In this document: in pieces, positions 1 through 7,570 of the stretch
How the letters are laid out: every line of letters begins with the position of its first letter
Numbering within the stretch: the stretch's first letter is position 1
Assembly (NCBI GenBank): GCA_913057875.1
Contig: CAJXPI010000007.1
Coordinates: 1 to 33,420, forward strand
DNA: 33,420 nt
From: an uncultured Flavobacteriales bacterium
GTDB taxonomy: Bacteria; Bacteroidota; Bacteroidia; Flavobacteriales_G; Salibacteraceae
Direction of reading: 5' to 3'
Position numbers and translations under genes: made by a program
The notes under the pieces: model-generated
Databases searched by the model: none
What the model saw: only the letters and a program-made list of their open reading frames with translations
Told to the model about the DNA's origin: nothing

Positions 1-26
1 CAGCGTCAGATGTGTATAAGAGACAG
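1..26. other. Nextera transposase adaptor remnant (non-genomic)
   Basis: Bases 8-26 are the 19-bp Tn5 mosaic end used in Nextera libraries (AGATGTGTATAAGAGACAG), and bases 1-7 are the end of the Read 1 adaptor that precedes it. Genomic sequence starts at base 27, where the YdjM-like reading frame runs cleanly up to the junction. This is untrimmed library sequence at a contig end, not a mobile element. Confidence 0.97.
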
Positions 27-195
27 GACCCCAAAAGCTTTCGTAAGGAATACCAAACTTAAAGGCCAACACATCGACATCAGGAAAAATAGAACACACA
101 ATTCCCAAAGTCCAGAATTTAGCCGATTTCATGTTTTTAGTAAAACTAGTTCCTAATGCTACTGATGCTAACGCGTGTCCGAATGCTGATGCCAT
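27..195 (-). CDS. YdjM-family membrane-bound metal-dependent hydrolase, N-terminal fragment
   Basis: The minus-strand frame starts at the ATG at 193-195 and is open to the adaptor junction, giving 56 residues and the first base of a 57th. It begins MASAFGHALASVALG and continues with FWTLGIVCSIFPDVDVLAF. The His after the initial Ala/Ser stretch and the hydrophobic ...FPDVDVL segment are typical of the DUF457/YdjM family (LexA-regulated inner-membrane hydrolase-like proteins). The last visible residues, ESFWG, fit the family pattern continuing into His-Arg, and the single leftover base is C, as a His codon would need. The substrate of the family is not well established. The gene is cut by the contig end, not by mutation. 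Confidence 0.75.
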
Positions 196-270
196 GAATT
201 GATTTGAAAAAGATTAAAAGGAAATTTTAAAATTCCATGACGAATATAACTTATTAAAACAAGAGTGGTT

Positions 271-618
271 TTAACTCCGTATTCTTAAGGTTTCCGGGTT
301 CATCTTGACAGGAAAAAAGTCGGTTATATACACCTTTCCTTGCTTTTCTGAGATGTAATAAATTATTTTGATTTCTAAGTTTCGAGATTCTTTGTGTAGA
401 ATAAACTTAAATTCATTTCGATGTGATTCTAAATACTTTTCACTCTTTCCTCTTCTAGGCAAAGTGGTTAATGAGCTTAAAGTTTTAGTAATATTTTCAT
501 CTATTTCAATACTTCGTTCTAGACTAAAATTCTCTAACAAATAAGAAAGGATTTCATATTGATATCGCTTTTGAGCGGGTAAAGATATTTCTATCTGATA
601 CTCTTTGACTCCATCCAT
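271..618 (-). CDS. ParE/RelE-superfamily toxin
   Basis: A 115-residue basic protein. The segment IEISLPAQKRYQYEILSYL is a typical ParE/RelE opening (beta strand, then a long helix that packs against the antitoxin). Further on are SLTTLPRRGKSEKYLE and a C-terminal beta region ending in YITDFFPVKMNP. RelE-type toxins cleave mRNA and ParE-type toxins poison gyrase; the sequence alone does not decide between them. The start overlaps the 3' end of the preceding small gene by 28 nt, as in antitoxin-toxin operons where translation is coupled. A slightly later start would remove the MDGVKE extension, but no in-frame ATG nearby supports that. Confidence 0.72.
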   Translation of the reverse strand: MDGVKEYQIEISLPAQKRYQYEILSYLLENFSLERSIEIDENITKTLSSLTTLPRRGKSEKYLESHRNEFKFILHKESRNLEIKIIYYISEKQGKVYITDFFPVKMNPETLRIRS

Positions 619-806
619 TCTTTGTTCCCTTTACTAAAATTTTCTAAAGTGACGGTTTGATTGTTTTCAATGGCTTGCATGGATTCTTCTGTACGCGTAA
701 ATAGCTGTGCTTCTATGAGTAACTGCTCATATTTTTTTAATACATCTTCTTCACGAACTTTCATTAATCGCTCAATTATGTCTAATTTCTTTGCCTCTAT
801 TCCCAT
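591..806 (-). CDS. Antitoxin partner of the ParE/RelE-like toxin
   Basis: A 71-residue, highly charged helical protein transcribed just ahead of the toxin and overlapping it. The N-terminal half (IIERLMKVREEDVLKKYEQLL) is predicted helix. The middle has a short ESMQAIENNQTVTLENF segment of the type seen in small Bacteroidota antitoxins that wrap around a RelE-fold partner, and the C-terminus is Trp/Lys-rich (NKEWMESKS). I see no classical ribbon-helix-helix or HTH domain, so autoregulation by this protein alone is uncertain. The assignment rests on size, gene order and overlap more than on family recognition. A TAnnTTTG promoter box lies 15 nt upstream of the start. Confidence 0.6.
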   Translation of the reverse strand: MGIEAKKLDIIERLMKVREEDVLKKYEQLLIEAQLFTRTEESMQAIENNQTVTLENFSKGNKEWMESKSIR

Positions 807-820
807 TTCTATGCTTTTTA

Positions 821-828
821 CAAAGCTA
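821..828 (-). promoter_or_regulatory. Putative promoter -7 box of the ParE-type toxin-antitoxin operon
   Basis: The minus strand reads TAGCTTTG, a full match to the Bacteroidota -7 pattern TAnnTTTG, and it would start transcription about 8 nt before the antitoxin ATG. No TTG sits at the usual -33 distance, so support is partial. Confidence 0.4.
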
Positions 829-880
829 ACTTTTTAAAATCATTTTTATTTTTAACTCTTTATTCTCTAAACGAATAAAC

Positions 881-3800
881 CTACCTCTTAACAATTCTCT
901 CCACACTTACCCCCAACTCATTCCTCAAAGTAACTACATACACCCCACTTGCCATTTTGGCCATGTTAATGGTTGTTATTTGGTCTTCCGTACTGGAATG
1001 GTACACTATTGCCCCTGCGCTGTTGGTAATGGTTATTTCTAACGAAACATTGCTTCCTTTGTCAATATGTAACGCATCGCTGGTTGGATTTGGATAAACA
1101 TTCACGCCCAACAATTGTGCTTGTTGTATGCCTACATTCGTTATTGAATAACAAGCCGATGTATCTACACATCCGTTTTGAGTTACCTCTACCTGATAGT
1201 TTCCATTTTGAGTGGCTGTGAATGCCGCATTGGTTTCACCGTTAATTTTACCATTATCGCAATCTATCCATTGATACGTAGCATTGGTGGCTTGAGCGGT
1301 TAGCGTTAGGTAATTTCTTATTACGGCTGTATCCACTTCCAGTAAAGTAAAATCTAAGGTAATTACACTATCACAACCTGCTGCATTTGGAATAGTGAAA
1401 GTAGGACCACTAATAGTTCCACTATACACATTTCCATCTATCCAGGTTATTTCGTTACATGAAGTAACTACATCTGTACCTGCGGTGGGTTGCAATAATG
1501 TAAAATCTAATGTGATTACAGAATCACAACCTGCCGAATTGGCAACGGTATGCGTTGCCGTGTTGTTGCTAGAAGAATAGGTGTTGCCATCTAACCAAGT
1601 GATTGGATCACACGAACTAATTACATCGGTTGCAGTAGTGGATGGTAAAATGGTTAAATCAAGAGTGATAATGCTATCACAACCAAAGGCGTTTACTAGT
1701 GTATCTTTTGCGGTATTGTTATTTGATGAATAGGTTATTCCGTTCCAGGTGTAGGTATCACATGCACTTATGGTTTCTGTTCCGTACGTGGTTACGTTAA
1801 TTGTTAAATTCAAGGTAACCACACTATCACATCCTAAATAATTAGTTAAGGTATGTGTAGCCGTATGGTTACTGGAAGTATACGTATTCCCATCAATCCA
1901 TGTATACGCGCTACAACTGTTAATTACATCTGTACTTGAAGAACTATTAACGGTTAGGTTTAGAGTAACCACGCTATCACACCCGTTGCTATTTCCGCCA
2001 ACAAGCGTATAAATAGCAGTTGTATTATTGGAATAATAGGTATTACCATCTATCCAAACTAGCGAATCACAAACTACATGGGTATCGGTGGCAAAAGTGC
2101 CTTGATGAATTTGGAGGTCTAAGTGCAAAATGCTGTCACATCCAATAGTCGAAGTGAAATTTTGTGTAGCCGTATTATTATCTGTCACATAAATCTGGCC
2201 ATTACTCCACATGTAAAACAAACAGGCCGAAACGTTATCTGTATCATGGTGCGATTGATTTACGGTTAAGTCTAAATTCACAATACTATCGCAACCATGC
2301 CTGTTGGCTAAAGTATCGTATATCATATTTGTACTAGAATAATACGTTACCCCATTTATCCATGTTAAACTGTCACAAACAGTATACACATCGCTCGTAA
2401 ATTCTGGTGCGTGTACTGTTAAATCAAGTATATAAATACTATCACAAACACCAACTACAGTTACCGTATCTCTTGCCGAATGGTTTGTTTGTGTATATGT
2501 ATTTCCATCACGCCAAGTAATAGAATCACAAGTTTCATACGTTTCTACTACGGTGTTAGTTACAGTTAGGTTTAATGTATAAATACTATCGCAACCGTTT
2601 GGAAATGAAACAATGTGCTGGGCAGTATTAGTACTTGCATAATATGTCACGCCATCACGCCAAGTATAACTATCACAGGTGGTAATAGTATCGGTAGCTC
2701 TGCAAGAAGTAAGGATGGTAAGGTTTAGGCTAGCTAAGCTGTCACAGCCCGCTGCGTTTACCGAGGTAAACACAATAGAACTATCTGTTTGCGTATATGT
2801 GTTTCCATCAATCCAGGTATAAGAATCATAGGCGGTAATCGTATCATGTTTAAAAGTTCTTGTACATGCCTCTGCTGCCCCAATTTCTCGAACACCAACA
2901 ATTGGCAAGTTTTGGGCATCACTCAAATCTAAAGGGTCACCTGCATCTATCGCAACTGAAGGCACCATAGGAGCCATTGTTGGAGTAGTTCCACCATTAT
3001 ATGATAAACTACCCAAATTTAATGAGGTGGAATCCACATTTAATTGATCTGTGGAAACAGAATTCAATACCGTACTATCACTAAAAATATTATAGCCTCC
3101 CGAAAAAGTTATTCCTGAATAGAAGGGAGCCATAAAACTCGTGCCATTTTTTGATAAAATACTCCCTGTTATACTTGTAAGGGATGTGCCAATTTGAGTC
3201 GTTCCATTAGAAATTCCACTGTTATTTGTAGGAGAAGTATTGTTCACCAAAGTGGAGTTTTTTATCCATATATTAGCACTTGCAGTGCCAAGAGTGGTAT
3301 TCTGCAAGTTAACAAAATTTTGGATAGCAGCACCTGTATATCCAGTGGGAATAGTACTACTGGATATAGTAGAATTTTTAATGGTTATCCATGACTTATG
3401 GTAAGAGTTAATGTGATTGGATGAATTTGGATCTAACCTAGCATTAATAGCTTGCCCATTAGAATTTGTAATGGTACTATTTTCAAGCAAAATATCTGAT
3501 TGTATTGACCCGGGAAATGCATGGGTAATAGTGTGACCCATTTGAACCTTGACTGCCCCAGTAATTCCATTTCCGTTTCCAGAAAAAAATGAATTCTTAA
3601 TTTCCAATTTAGAATTCAAATCTCCGTAATGCACCGCGCTGTTACCTTGCAGAATAATATCTACACCTATTCCATTATTTTCAAAAGAGGAGTTTGATAA
3701 TAGGGTTTCTATATAGGCTTGATTAGCTGTGTCGGGACGCATAGTAAGCCTACACCCTCGTGTATTACCATTAACATCAGAGCTGTCAATAATGATTCTA

Positions 3801-4480
3801 ATGGTATCCATTCCTTGAATAACCAAACCAGAACCTTCATTATTAGAAATATTGCTGTTTGAAATTTTCACCGTAATCAAATGCACATAGGTGTTTATAA
3901 CTGGCGCATCAATTTGCACCCCATTTCCACGATTGTCACTTATGTTTGAATTATATATTTCTAAGTATGCTTTACTATCATTGTCTGTAACCCCCGTTGG
4001 GTCCATATAAATACCATTTGAATTTTGTCCACCCTTTTGATTATTTTTAATCTCTGAATTTCGAACAATTAAACTATCTACGTGAGCAGTTTGAATACCG
4101 TAGCCAAAAAATGAATTAGATCCGGTAATACTTTTATTATCAAAAACAACTAAAGAGTCAAAAACAACCATAGACACATTACTAACCGTAAAAATATTAT
4201 CTGACGTTATACTAGAAATCACCAGTGTGTCACTCATATTGTAAAGGCCCTTTATGGTTAGAGACTTACTAAAAGAAATACTAGTAGCCAATACGATAGT
4301 ATCGCTACCATTGGCAATTAAATTTGTGTTGAACCGAATAGTATCTCCATTTGAGGCTAATGCTATTTTAGAACGCAAAGAACCTGTTCCGGCATCATTT
4401 AAACTATCTACCACATGCACCGTGGCTTGTGTGGTTATTCCTACTAAAATAAAACTGATTAAAAGGATTAGTTTTTTCAT
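881..4480 (-). CDS. Large secreted beta-helix protein with ten tandem Cys repeats and T9SS type A sorting domain
   Basis: 1199 residues. A Sec signal peptide (MKKLILLISFILVGITTQA, residues 1-19) is followed by about 500 residues of short Asn/Ser-rich strands (NSNISNN, IKNSTISSS) typical of right-handed parallel beta-helix surface proteins. That region ends in a segment like the choice-of-anchor Q domain (YNGGTTPTMAP...AIDAGDP, near residues 495-535). Residues ~539-1048 form ten divergent repeats of about 51 residues with the pattern C(D)S-x-TW-x-DG-x-TY ... GCDS-x-x-x-L-x-LT, each with a Cys pair. Then come an Ig/PKD-like unit with its own Cys and a C-terminal type A sorting domain (VYPNPTSDAL ... 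GVYVVTL, ending VKR). The expected fate is export by Sec, outer-membrane passage by T9SS and surface attachment or release. An adhesin role is inferred; no enzyme motif is visible. Confidence 0.88.
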   Translation of the reverse strand: MKKLILLISFILVGITTQATVHVVDSLNDAGTGSLRSKIALASNGDTIRFNTNLIANGSDTIVLATSISFSKSLTIKGLYNMSDTLVISSITSDNIFTVSNVSMVVFDSLVVFDNKSITGSNSFFGYGIQTAHVDSLIVRNSEIKNNQKGGQNSNGIYMDPTGVTDNDSKAYLEIYNSNISDNRGNGVQIDAPVINTYVHLITVKISNSNISNNEGSGLVIQGMDTIRIIIDSSDVNGNTRGCRLTMRPDTANQAYIETLLSNSSFENNGIGVDIILQGNSAVHYGDLNSKLEIKNSFFSGNGNGITGAVKVQMGHTITHAFPGSIQSDILLENSTITNSNGQAINARLDPNSSNHINSYHKSWITIKNSTISSSTIPTGYTGAAIQNFVNLQNTTLGTASANIWIKNSTLVNNTSPTNNSGISNGTTQIGTSLTSITGSILSKNGTSFMAPFYSGITFSGGYNIFSDSTVLNSVSTDQLNVDSTSLNLGSLSYNGGTTPTMAPMVPSVAIDAGDPLDLSDAQNLPIVGVREIGAAEACTRTFKHDTITAYDSYTWIDGNTYTQTDSSIVFTSVNAAGCDSLASLNLTILTSCRATDTITTCDSYTWRDGVTYYASTNTAQHIVSFPNGCDSIYTLNLTVTNTVVETYETCDSITWRDGNTYTQTNHSARDTVTVVGVCDSIYILDLTVHAPEFTSDVYTVCDSLTWINGVTYYSSTNMIYDTLANRHGCDSIVNLDLTVNQSHHDTDNVSACLFYMWSNGQIYVTDNNTATQNFTSTIGCDSILHLDLQIHQGTFATDTHVVCDSLVWIDGNTYYSNNTTAIYTLVGGNSNGCDSVVTLNLTVNSSSSTDVINSCSAYTWIDGNTYTSSNHTATHTLTNYLGCDSVVTLNLTINVTTYGTETISACDTYTWNGITYSSNNNTAKDTLVNAFGCDSIITLDLTILPSTTATDVISSCDPITWLDGNTYSSSNNTATHTVANSAGCDSVITLDFTLLQPTAGTDVVTSCNEITWIDGNVYSGTISGPTFTIPNAAGCDSVITLDFTLLEVDTAVIRNYLTLTAQATNATYQWIDCDNGKINGETNAAFTATQNGNYQVEVTQNGCVDTSACYSITNVGIQQAQLLGVNVYPNPTSDALHIDKGSNVSLEITITNSAGAIVYHSSTEDQITTINMAKMASGVYVVTLRNELGVSVERIVKR
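1337..2878 (-). repeat. Ten tandem ~153-bp repeats encoding CDS..W.DG..Y / GCDS units
   Basis: Within the large secreted gene, ten consecutive units of about 50-53 codons recur. Conserved positions are CDS(Y/I/L)TW, (I/R)DGNTY and GCDSVVTLNLT. One unit (near 2205-2260) has lost the DS and carries CLFYMW instead. The units have diverged at nucleotide level, so they are old or selected duplications rather than freshly expanded ones. Confidence 0.9.
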
Positions 4481-4512
4481 GTTTGGTAATTTTGGCTAGC
4501 TAAAAGGCTGAT
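4060..4512 (-). repeat. Duplicated 5' module, copy 1 (start of the large secreted gene)
   Basis: About 30 nt of leader plus roughly the first 140 codons resemble the sequence starting at 6262. Signal peptides are almost identical (MKKLILLISFI...GITTQATVHVV), and stretches such as TIRFN and FSKSLTI recur. Boundaries are approximate and were set by eye. Confidence 0.75.
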
Positions 4513-4720
4513 TTGTGATTGAGTCACGAAAATACAATTTTCCTTTATTTAAATAAAAGCTCATCACTATATAAAATGGTTATTTGCACCTAGTTAACGC
4601 AAGTAAATATAATCTTACTTCCATTTAATATTTAAGGCTTATGTGGTAATACCTCTGGGTTAAAATAAACTAAGAGTTAACCTGGGCAGTTTACTGTATT
4701 AAAAATGAAGGTTAACGCGG

Positions 4721-4747
4721 ACCTGCTTGCGGTAGGCAGGCTGCCGT
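4721..4747. repeat. REP-like GC-rich palindrome
   Basis: A G+C-rich island in AT-rich DNA. CCTGCTT and AGGCAGG pair around a GCGGT loop (seven pairs, one G-T), followed by a second nested palindrome GGCAG-G-CTGCC. It resembles short dispersed CCTGCC/GGCAGG palindromes seen in many Bacteroidota genomes. Only one copy is in this window, so repeat status is inferred. Confidence 0.4.
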
Positions 4748-4811
4748 GCTAAAAACGTTTGTACACGAATAAGCATGATTGAAAAAGTTTTTAGTGTAAA
4801 CTCAAGTGCAT

Positions 4812-4841
4812 AAAAAAACCACCAACATCTTTGTTAGTGGC
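4812..4841 (-). terminator. Intrinsic terminator downstream of the MORN-like gene
   Basis: On the minus strand a nine-pair stem (CCACTAACA / TGTTGGTGG, one G-T, 4-nt loop) is followed by seven T. It lies about 120 nt past the stop of the 4960-5604 gene. Confidence 0.8.
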
Positions 4842-4959
4842 TTCACTTTAATTTCTTACTTATTCTTTAATAACCCAGTTGCCATGAAGTTTTTCTAGTT
4901 TCTGCTAAAAAGCAGAATAGAAAACTAAAATATGACAACCTGCACCTATTCTCTATTTA

Positions 4960-5604
4960 TCATTTGGCGAGGTGCTGGGGGGGGGGGCATTCCTCAAAAA
5001 TTTTTATCTGTAAGAACCGCTGATTAAATTCCATTGAATCTTCTGAAAACTCAGATGAATATTTTTCATAATTTATTTTCGTAAACGGAACAATTTTATA
5101 TTCCGCTTTATAAATTATTCTTCCATCCAAATCAAATCCAACATAGACACCTTTTTTCATAGCTATTGAAACAGTAGAATACTTGGCATAAAGTGCTCCA
5201 TTTGGATAATACTCCAAAACATTACAATTATTATTAATACACGTACCCGTAGAATAAAAGCCATCCCGTCTGATATAAAAAAAAGGCCCATTTAATTTAC
5301 CATCCTTATGATACTCAAAGTATTCCGAAATCCCGCTTTTTGTATACATTATGCCAGTAAAAAGGCTATCATTTTTTTCAATCCTGAATGGCAATACGAT
5401 ATGAGCAATACTTCCCCTAATACTATCAATGTCAACCCTTAAATAACTTGAATTATTATCAAATTTTCTTTTAGTGATAACATCATGTGTTTCAAGCCAA
5501 TCCCCAGCAACAAATGCAATATCCTCTGGAGCAATACATTGACCATATAAACCAAAAAAACCTAATCCTTCTATGTATAGTACAAACACAATTAACCATC
5601 TCAT
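4960..5604 (-). CDS. Secreted MORN-like hypothetical protein with a poly-C tract
   Basis: 214 residues beginning with a hydrophobic Sec-type segment (MRWLIVFVLYIEGLGFFG, cleavage probably near GQC). The middle has repeated short Gly/Tyr strands such as YHKDGKLNGPFFYI, YYPNGALYAKYS and KKGVYVGFDLDG, which resemble MORN-variant repeats found in secreted Bacteroidota proteins. A function cannot be named. The start is 17 nt after the stop codon of the upstream disrupted gene, suggesting one transcript. Near the 3' end a run of 11 C (4977-4987 on the plus strand reads G) encodes three prolines; loss or gain of one base would only replace the last few residues. Confidence 0.65.
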   Translation of the reverse strand: MRWLIVFVLYIEGLGFFGLYGQCIAPEDIAFVAGDWLETHDVITKRKFDNNSSYLRVDIDSIRGSIAHIVLPFRIEKNDSLFTGIMYTKSGISEYFEYHKDGKLNGPFFYIRRDGFYSTGTCINNNCNVLEYYPNGALYAKYSTVSIAMKKGVYVGFDLDGRIIYKAEYKIVPFTKINYEKYSSEFSEDSMEFNQRFLQIKIFEECPPPQHLAK

Positions 5605-5621
5605 ATCCTATATTTTACAAA

Positions 5622-6229
5622 TTATTCCGTCTCGGTACAAATAGACACTTCACTACTAGCCTGATAAGTATAAGAATACCCATCACTTCCCGAAGTGGTG
5701 ATATTTACAGTACTCCCACCAGGAGCAAAAATTGTAAACTCCTCAGCCCCTCCAGCAACCCGCTTATTTTCAGAACCATAAAAAGTTCCATCAGCATTAA
5801 AAATTTCAAATGTAAAAGTAAATTCTTCACCACCGCACTGTCCACATTTTGGGCAAACACAGCCCCTCCGTCAAATACATCAAACCCATTTCTTAACACC
5901 AACGAATCAAAAACCACAAAAGTGGTGGTGTCAACTCTAAACATTCTGTTCGTTCCACCACCTGAAAGAAACAGGGTGTCGGTTGGGGTATATAGCCCTG
6001 TAATGGTGAGTGACTTTGAAAACGCTATTTCCGAATTCAATACAATACTATCACTGCCATTAGCTATTAGGTTGGGATTAAACCGAATGGTATCGCCACT
6101 TACTGCTGTAGCTATTTTAGAGCGTAAGGTACCCGTACCTGAGTTGTTTTTACTAGAAACCACATGCACCGTGGCTTGCGTGGTGATTCCTAATACAATA
6201 AAACTGATTAAAAGGATTAGTTTTTTCAT
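5622..6229 (-). pseudogene. Chimeric, frame-disrupted secreted protein related to the large beta-helix gene
   Basis: The frame from the ATG at 6229 encodes a signal peptide and about 135 residues closely matching the N-terminus of the 881-4480 product, up to NVDSAVVKN (VDSLIVRN in the paralogue). It then degenerates into a Leu-rich tail ending at 5705. In the next frame, open from 5870 to a TAA at 5622-5624, the translation is natural-looking: GGEEFTFTFEIFNADGTF, then AGGAEEFTIFAPGGSTVNI, ending SSEVSICTETE. The two parts meet around 5815-5840. Either a recombination joined a beta-helix N-terminus to an unrelated C-terminus and left a shift, or one base is wrong in the assembly and the true product is about 200 residues. 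No T9SS sorting domain is present. Confidence 0.7.
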
Positions 6230-6262
6230 GGTTGGTATTCTGGTTATCCAAAAGGCTATTAG
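5815..6262 (-). repeat. Duplicated 5' module, copy 2 (chimeric gene)
   Basis: Matches copy 1 at 4060-4512. Similarity includes untranslated bases just upstream of the ATG (an AAAAGGCT element at the same distance) and the signal-peptide codons. A coding-only constraint would not explain the leader match. Confidence 0.75.
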
Positions 6263-6349
6263 TTATTATTTATGCGAATATATTATTAATATTCAGAATA
6301 CTATCTATTCAAAAACGAGGTAACTCAATACTCCTTACCCAAAACTAAT

Positions 6350-7564
6350 CTACCTAATATTAAACCTACCTAAAACCACTCTAGAGGGCAACATGGCAGC
6401 TAAGCTTCCTATCACAATAATAATGGTGGAAATGGAGATTACATCCATTAACTGCAACTCTACGGGGTAATACTCTACTAACAATCCTTCTACAGGAATA
6501 AATCCAAATTGCGATTGTAAAAAGACCAATAAGATTCCTAATCCTAACCCCGTAAAACCACCGGTTAAAGAAATCAATAGACCCTCTACAAAAAAGATAC
6601 GTCTAATGGTTTTAAGGGTGGCACCCATACCACGTAAAACAAAAATATCACGCTTCTTATCCAGTATCAAAATGGTTAACGAGCCAATGACATTAAACGT
6701 GGCAATAAGCAGAATAAACGATAGAATTAAAAACGTGGCCCACTTCTCGGTATTATTGGTTTTGTACAGAATTTCGTTCTGCTGAAAACGGGTTTTTACT
6801 TCGTATTCCGAGCCTAGAATTTCTTGCAATTGCGCTTGAACCACTTTGGCCTTATTGGCATCATGCAACTGCAATTCATATGCGGTTACTTCGCCTGAGG
6901 TTTGCAACAACATTTCTACAAATTCAATGGGAGCTACCGTGTACTTGGCATCAATATCTTGATTTACCGCAAACACTCCTGATGGAGATATGCTCTCAAT
7001 GTAAAATGCATTTTCCAGGGTGGTACTTTTGGAGGCATCGCTTTTTGCCGCATACACAAACATGGGACGCAAAGCATTTTGAATGAACAGTCCCAGTTTT
7101 TCAGCCACAAAGTAACCCACCATTAGCTTTGGGTTTCCGTTTTCGGCATACAGTTCTGCATCTCCGGCCCACATCAAACTATCCATTCCGCTACGTGCCA
7201 TAAAGGTAGAATCTACCCCTTTAATCATGGCGGGAGTTTGACTGTCTTTGTACTTAATCAATACGGTTTCTTCTAAAGAACGTCCAATAATTGCCACCTC
7301 CTCTACCGAAAGAATTTTGGAACGAATCTCAGCATTATCGTAAAAGGTTTTAGAGTTAACCGCTTCTATTCGAATCTCAGCATCAAAGCTAGAATACAGA
7401 CCTTCTACCAGACTATTGATTCCGTTAAATGCAGATAGCACCATGATTAACGCCATAGCACCCACACCCACTCCAAACATGGAAACGAAAGAAATCAGGT
7501 TAATTACACTCTTTTTCTTTTTAGAAAAAAGGTATCGTTTAGCTATGAATAATGGGAGGTTCAA
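6350..7564 (-). CDS. LolC/LolE-type ABC transporter permease (FtsX family)
   Basis: 404 residues with the family layout: an N-terminal membrane helix after the MNLPLFIAKRYLF opening (residues ~20-45), a long periplasmic MacB-like domain (~45-270), and three membrane helices at the C-terminus (FLILSFILLIATFNVIGSL; EGLLISLTGGFTGLGLGI; the final helix ending AAMLPSRVVLGRFNIR). In LolCDE such permeases release lipoproteins from the inner membrane to the LolA carrier. Bacteroidota typically use one such permease with the ATPase encoded elsewhere. The start is TTG: the frame just upstream contains only two codons before the in-frame rbfA stop, and MNxPLFIAKRYL is the usual family opening. It follows rbfA by 6 nt. 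Confidence 0.88.
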   Translation of the reverse strand: MNLPLFIAKRYLFSKKKKSVINLISFVSMFGVGVGAMALIMVLSAFNGINSLVEGLYSSFDAEIRIEAVNSKTFYDNAEIRSKILSVEEVAIIGRSLEETVLIKYKDSQTPAMIKGVDSTFMARSGMDSLMWAGDAELYAENGNPKLMVGYFVAEKLGLFIQNALRPMFVYAAKSDASKSTTLENAFYIESISPSGVFAVNQDIDAKYTVAPIEFVEMLLQTSGEVTAYELQLHDANKAKVVQAQLQEILGSEYEVKTRFQQNEILYKTNNTEKWATFLILSFILLIATFNVIGSLTILILDKKRDIFVLRGMGATLKTIRRIFFVEGLLISLTGGFTGLGLGILLVFLQSQFGFIPVEGLLVEYYPVELQLMDVISISTIIIVIGSLAAMLPSRVVLGRFNIR

Positions 7565-7570
7565 ATGAAA

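Larger units (their letters stand above)
4481..4959. other. Intergenic region with terminator and GC-rich palindrome
   Basis: This 479-bp gap separates two minus-strand genes. It holds the leader of the large secreted gene, a perfect AT palindrome TTTATTTAAATAAA at 4544-4557, a GC-rich hairpin at 4721-4747, an intrinsic terminator at 4812-4841 and a weaker bulged hairpin around 4898-4935 (TCTGCT/AGCAGA). I found no convincing coding frame or tRNA. Confidence 0.6.

Noticed and set aside
1337-2878. Regular ~150-bp periodicity suggesting a CRISPR or satellite array
   Set aside because: The period follows codons of one long open frame, and conservation is at the protein level; there are no identical short repeats with unique spacers.
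4544-4557. AT-only palindrome TTTATTTAAATAAA upstream of the large secreted gene
   Set aside because: Low-complexity symmetry is expected by chance in AT-rich intergenic DNA, and no matching site occurs ahead of the paralogous gene.
4861-4905. Short minus-strand peptide KLEKLHGNWVIKE followed by a stop and then the terminator
   Set aside because: It could be the decayed 3' end of a lost gene, but only 14 codons are open and no start or upstream homology is visible.
5487-6323. A 278-codon plus-strand open frame
   Set aside because: It runs opposite to the signal-bearing chimeric gene and the MORN-like gene; its translation is low-complexity and has no recognisable domain.
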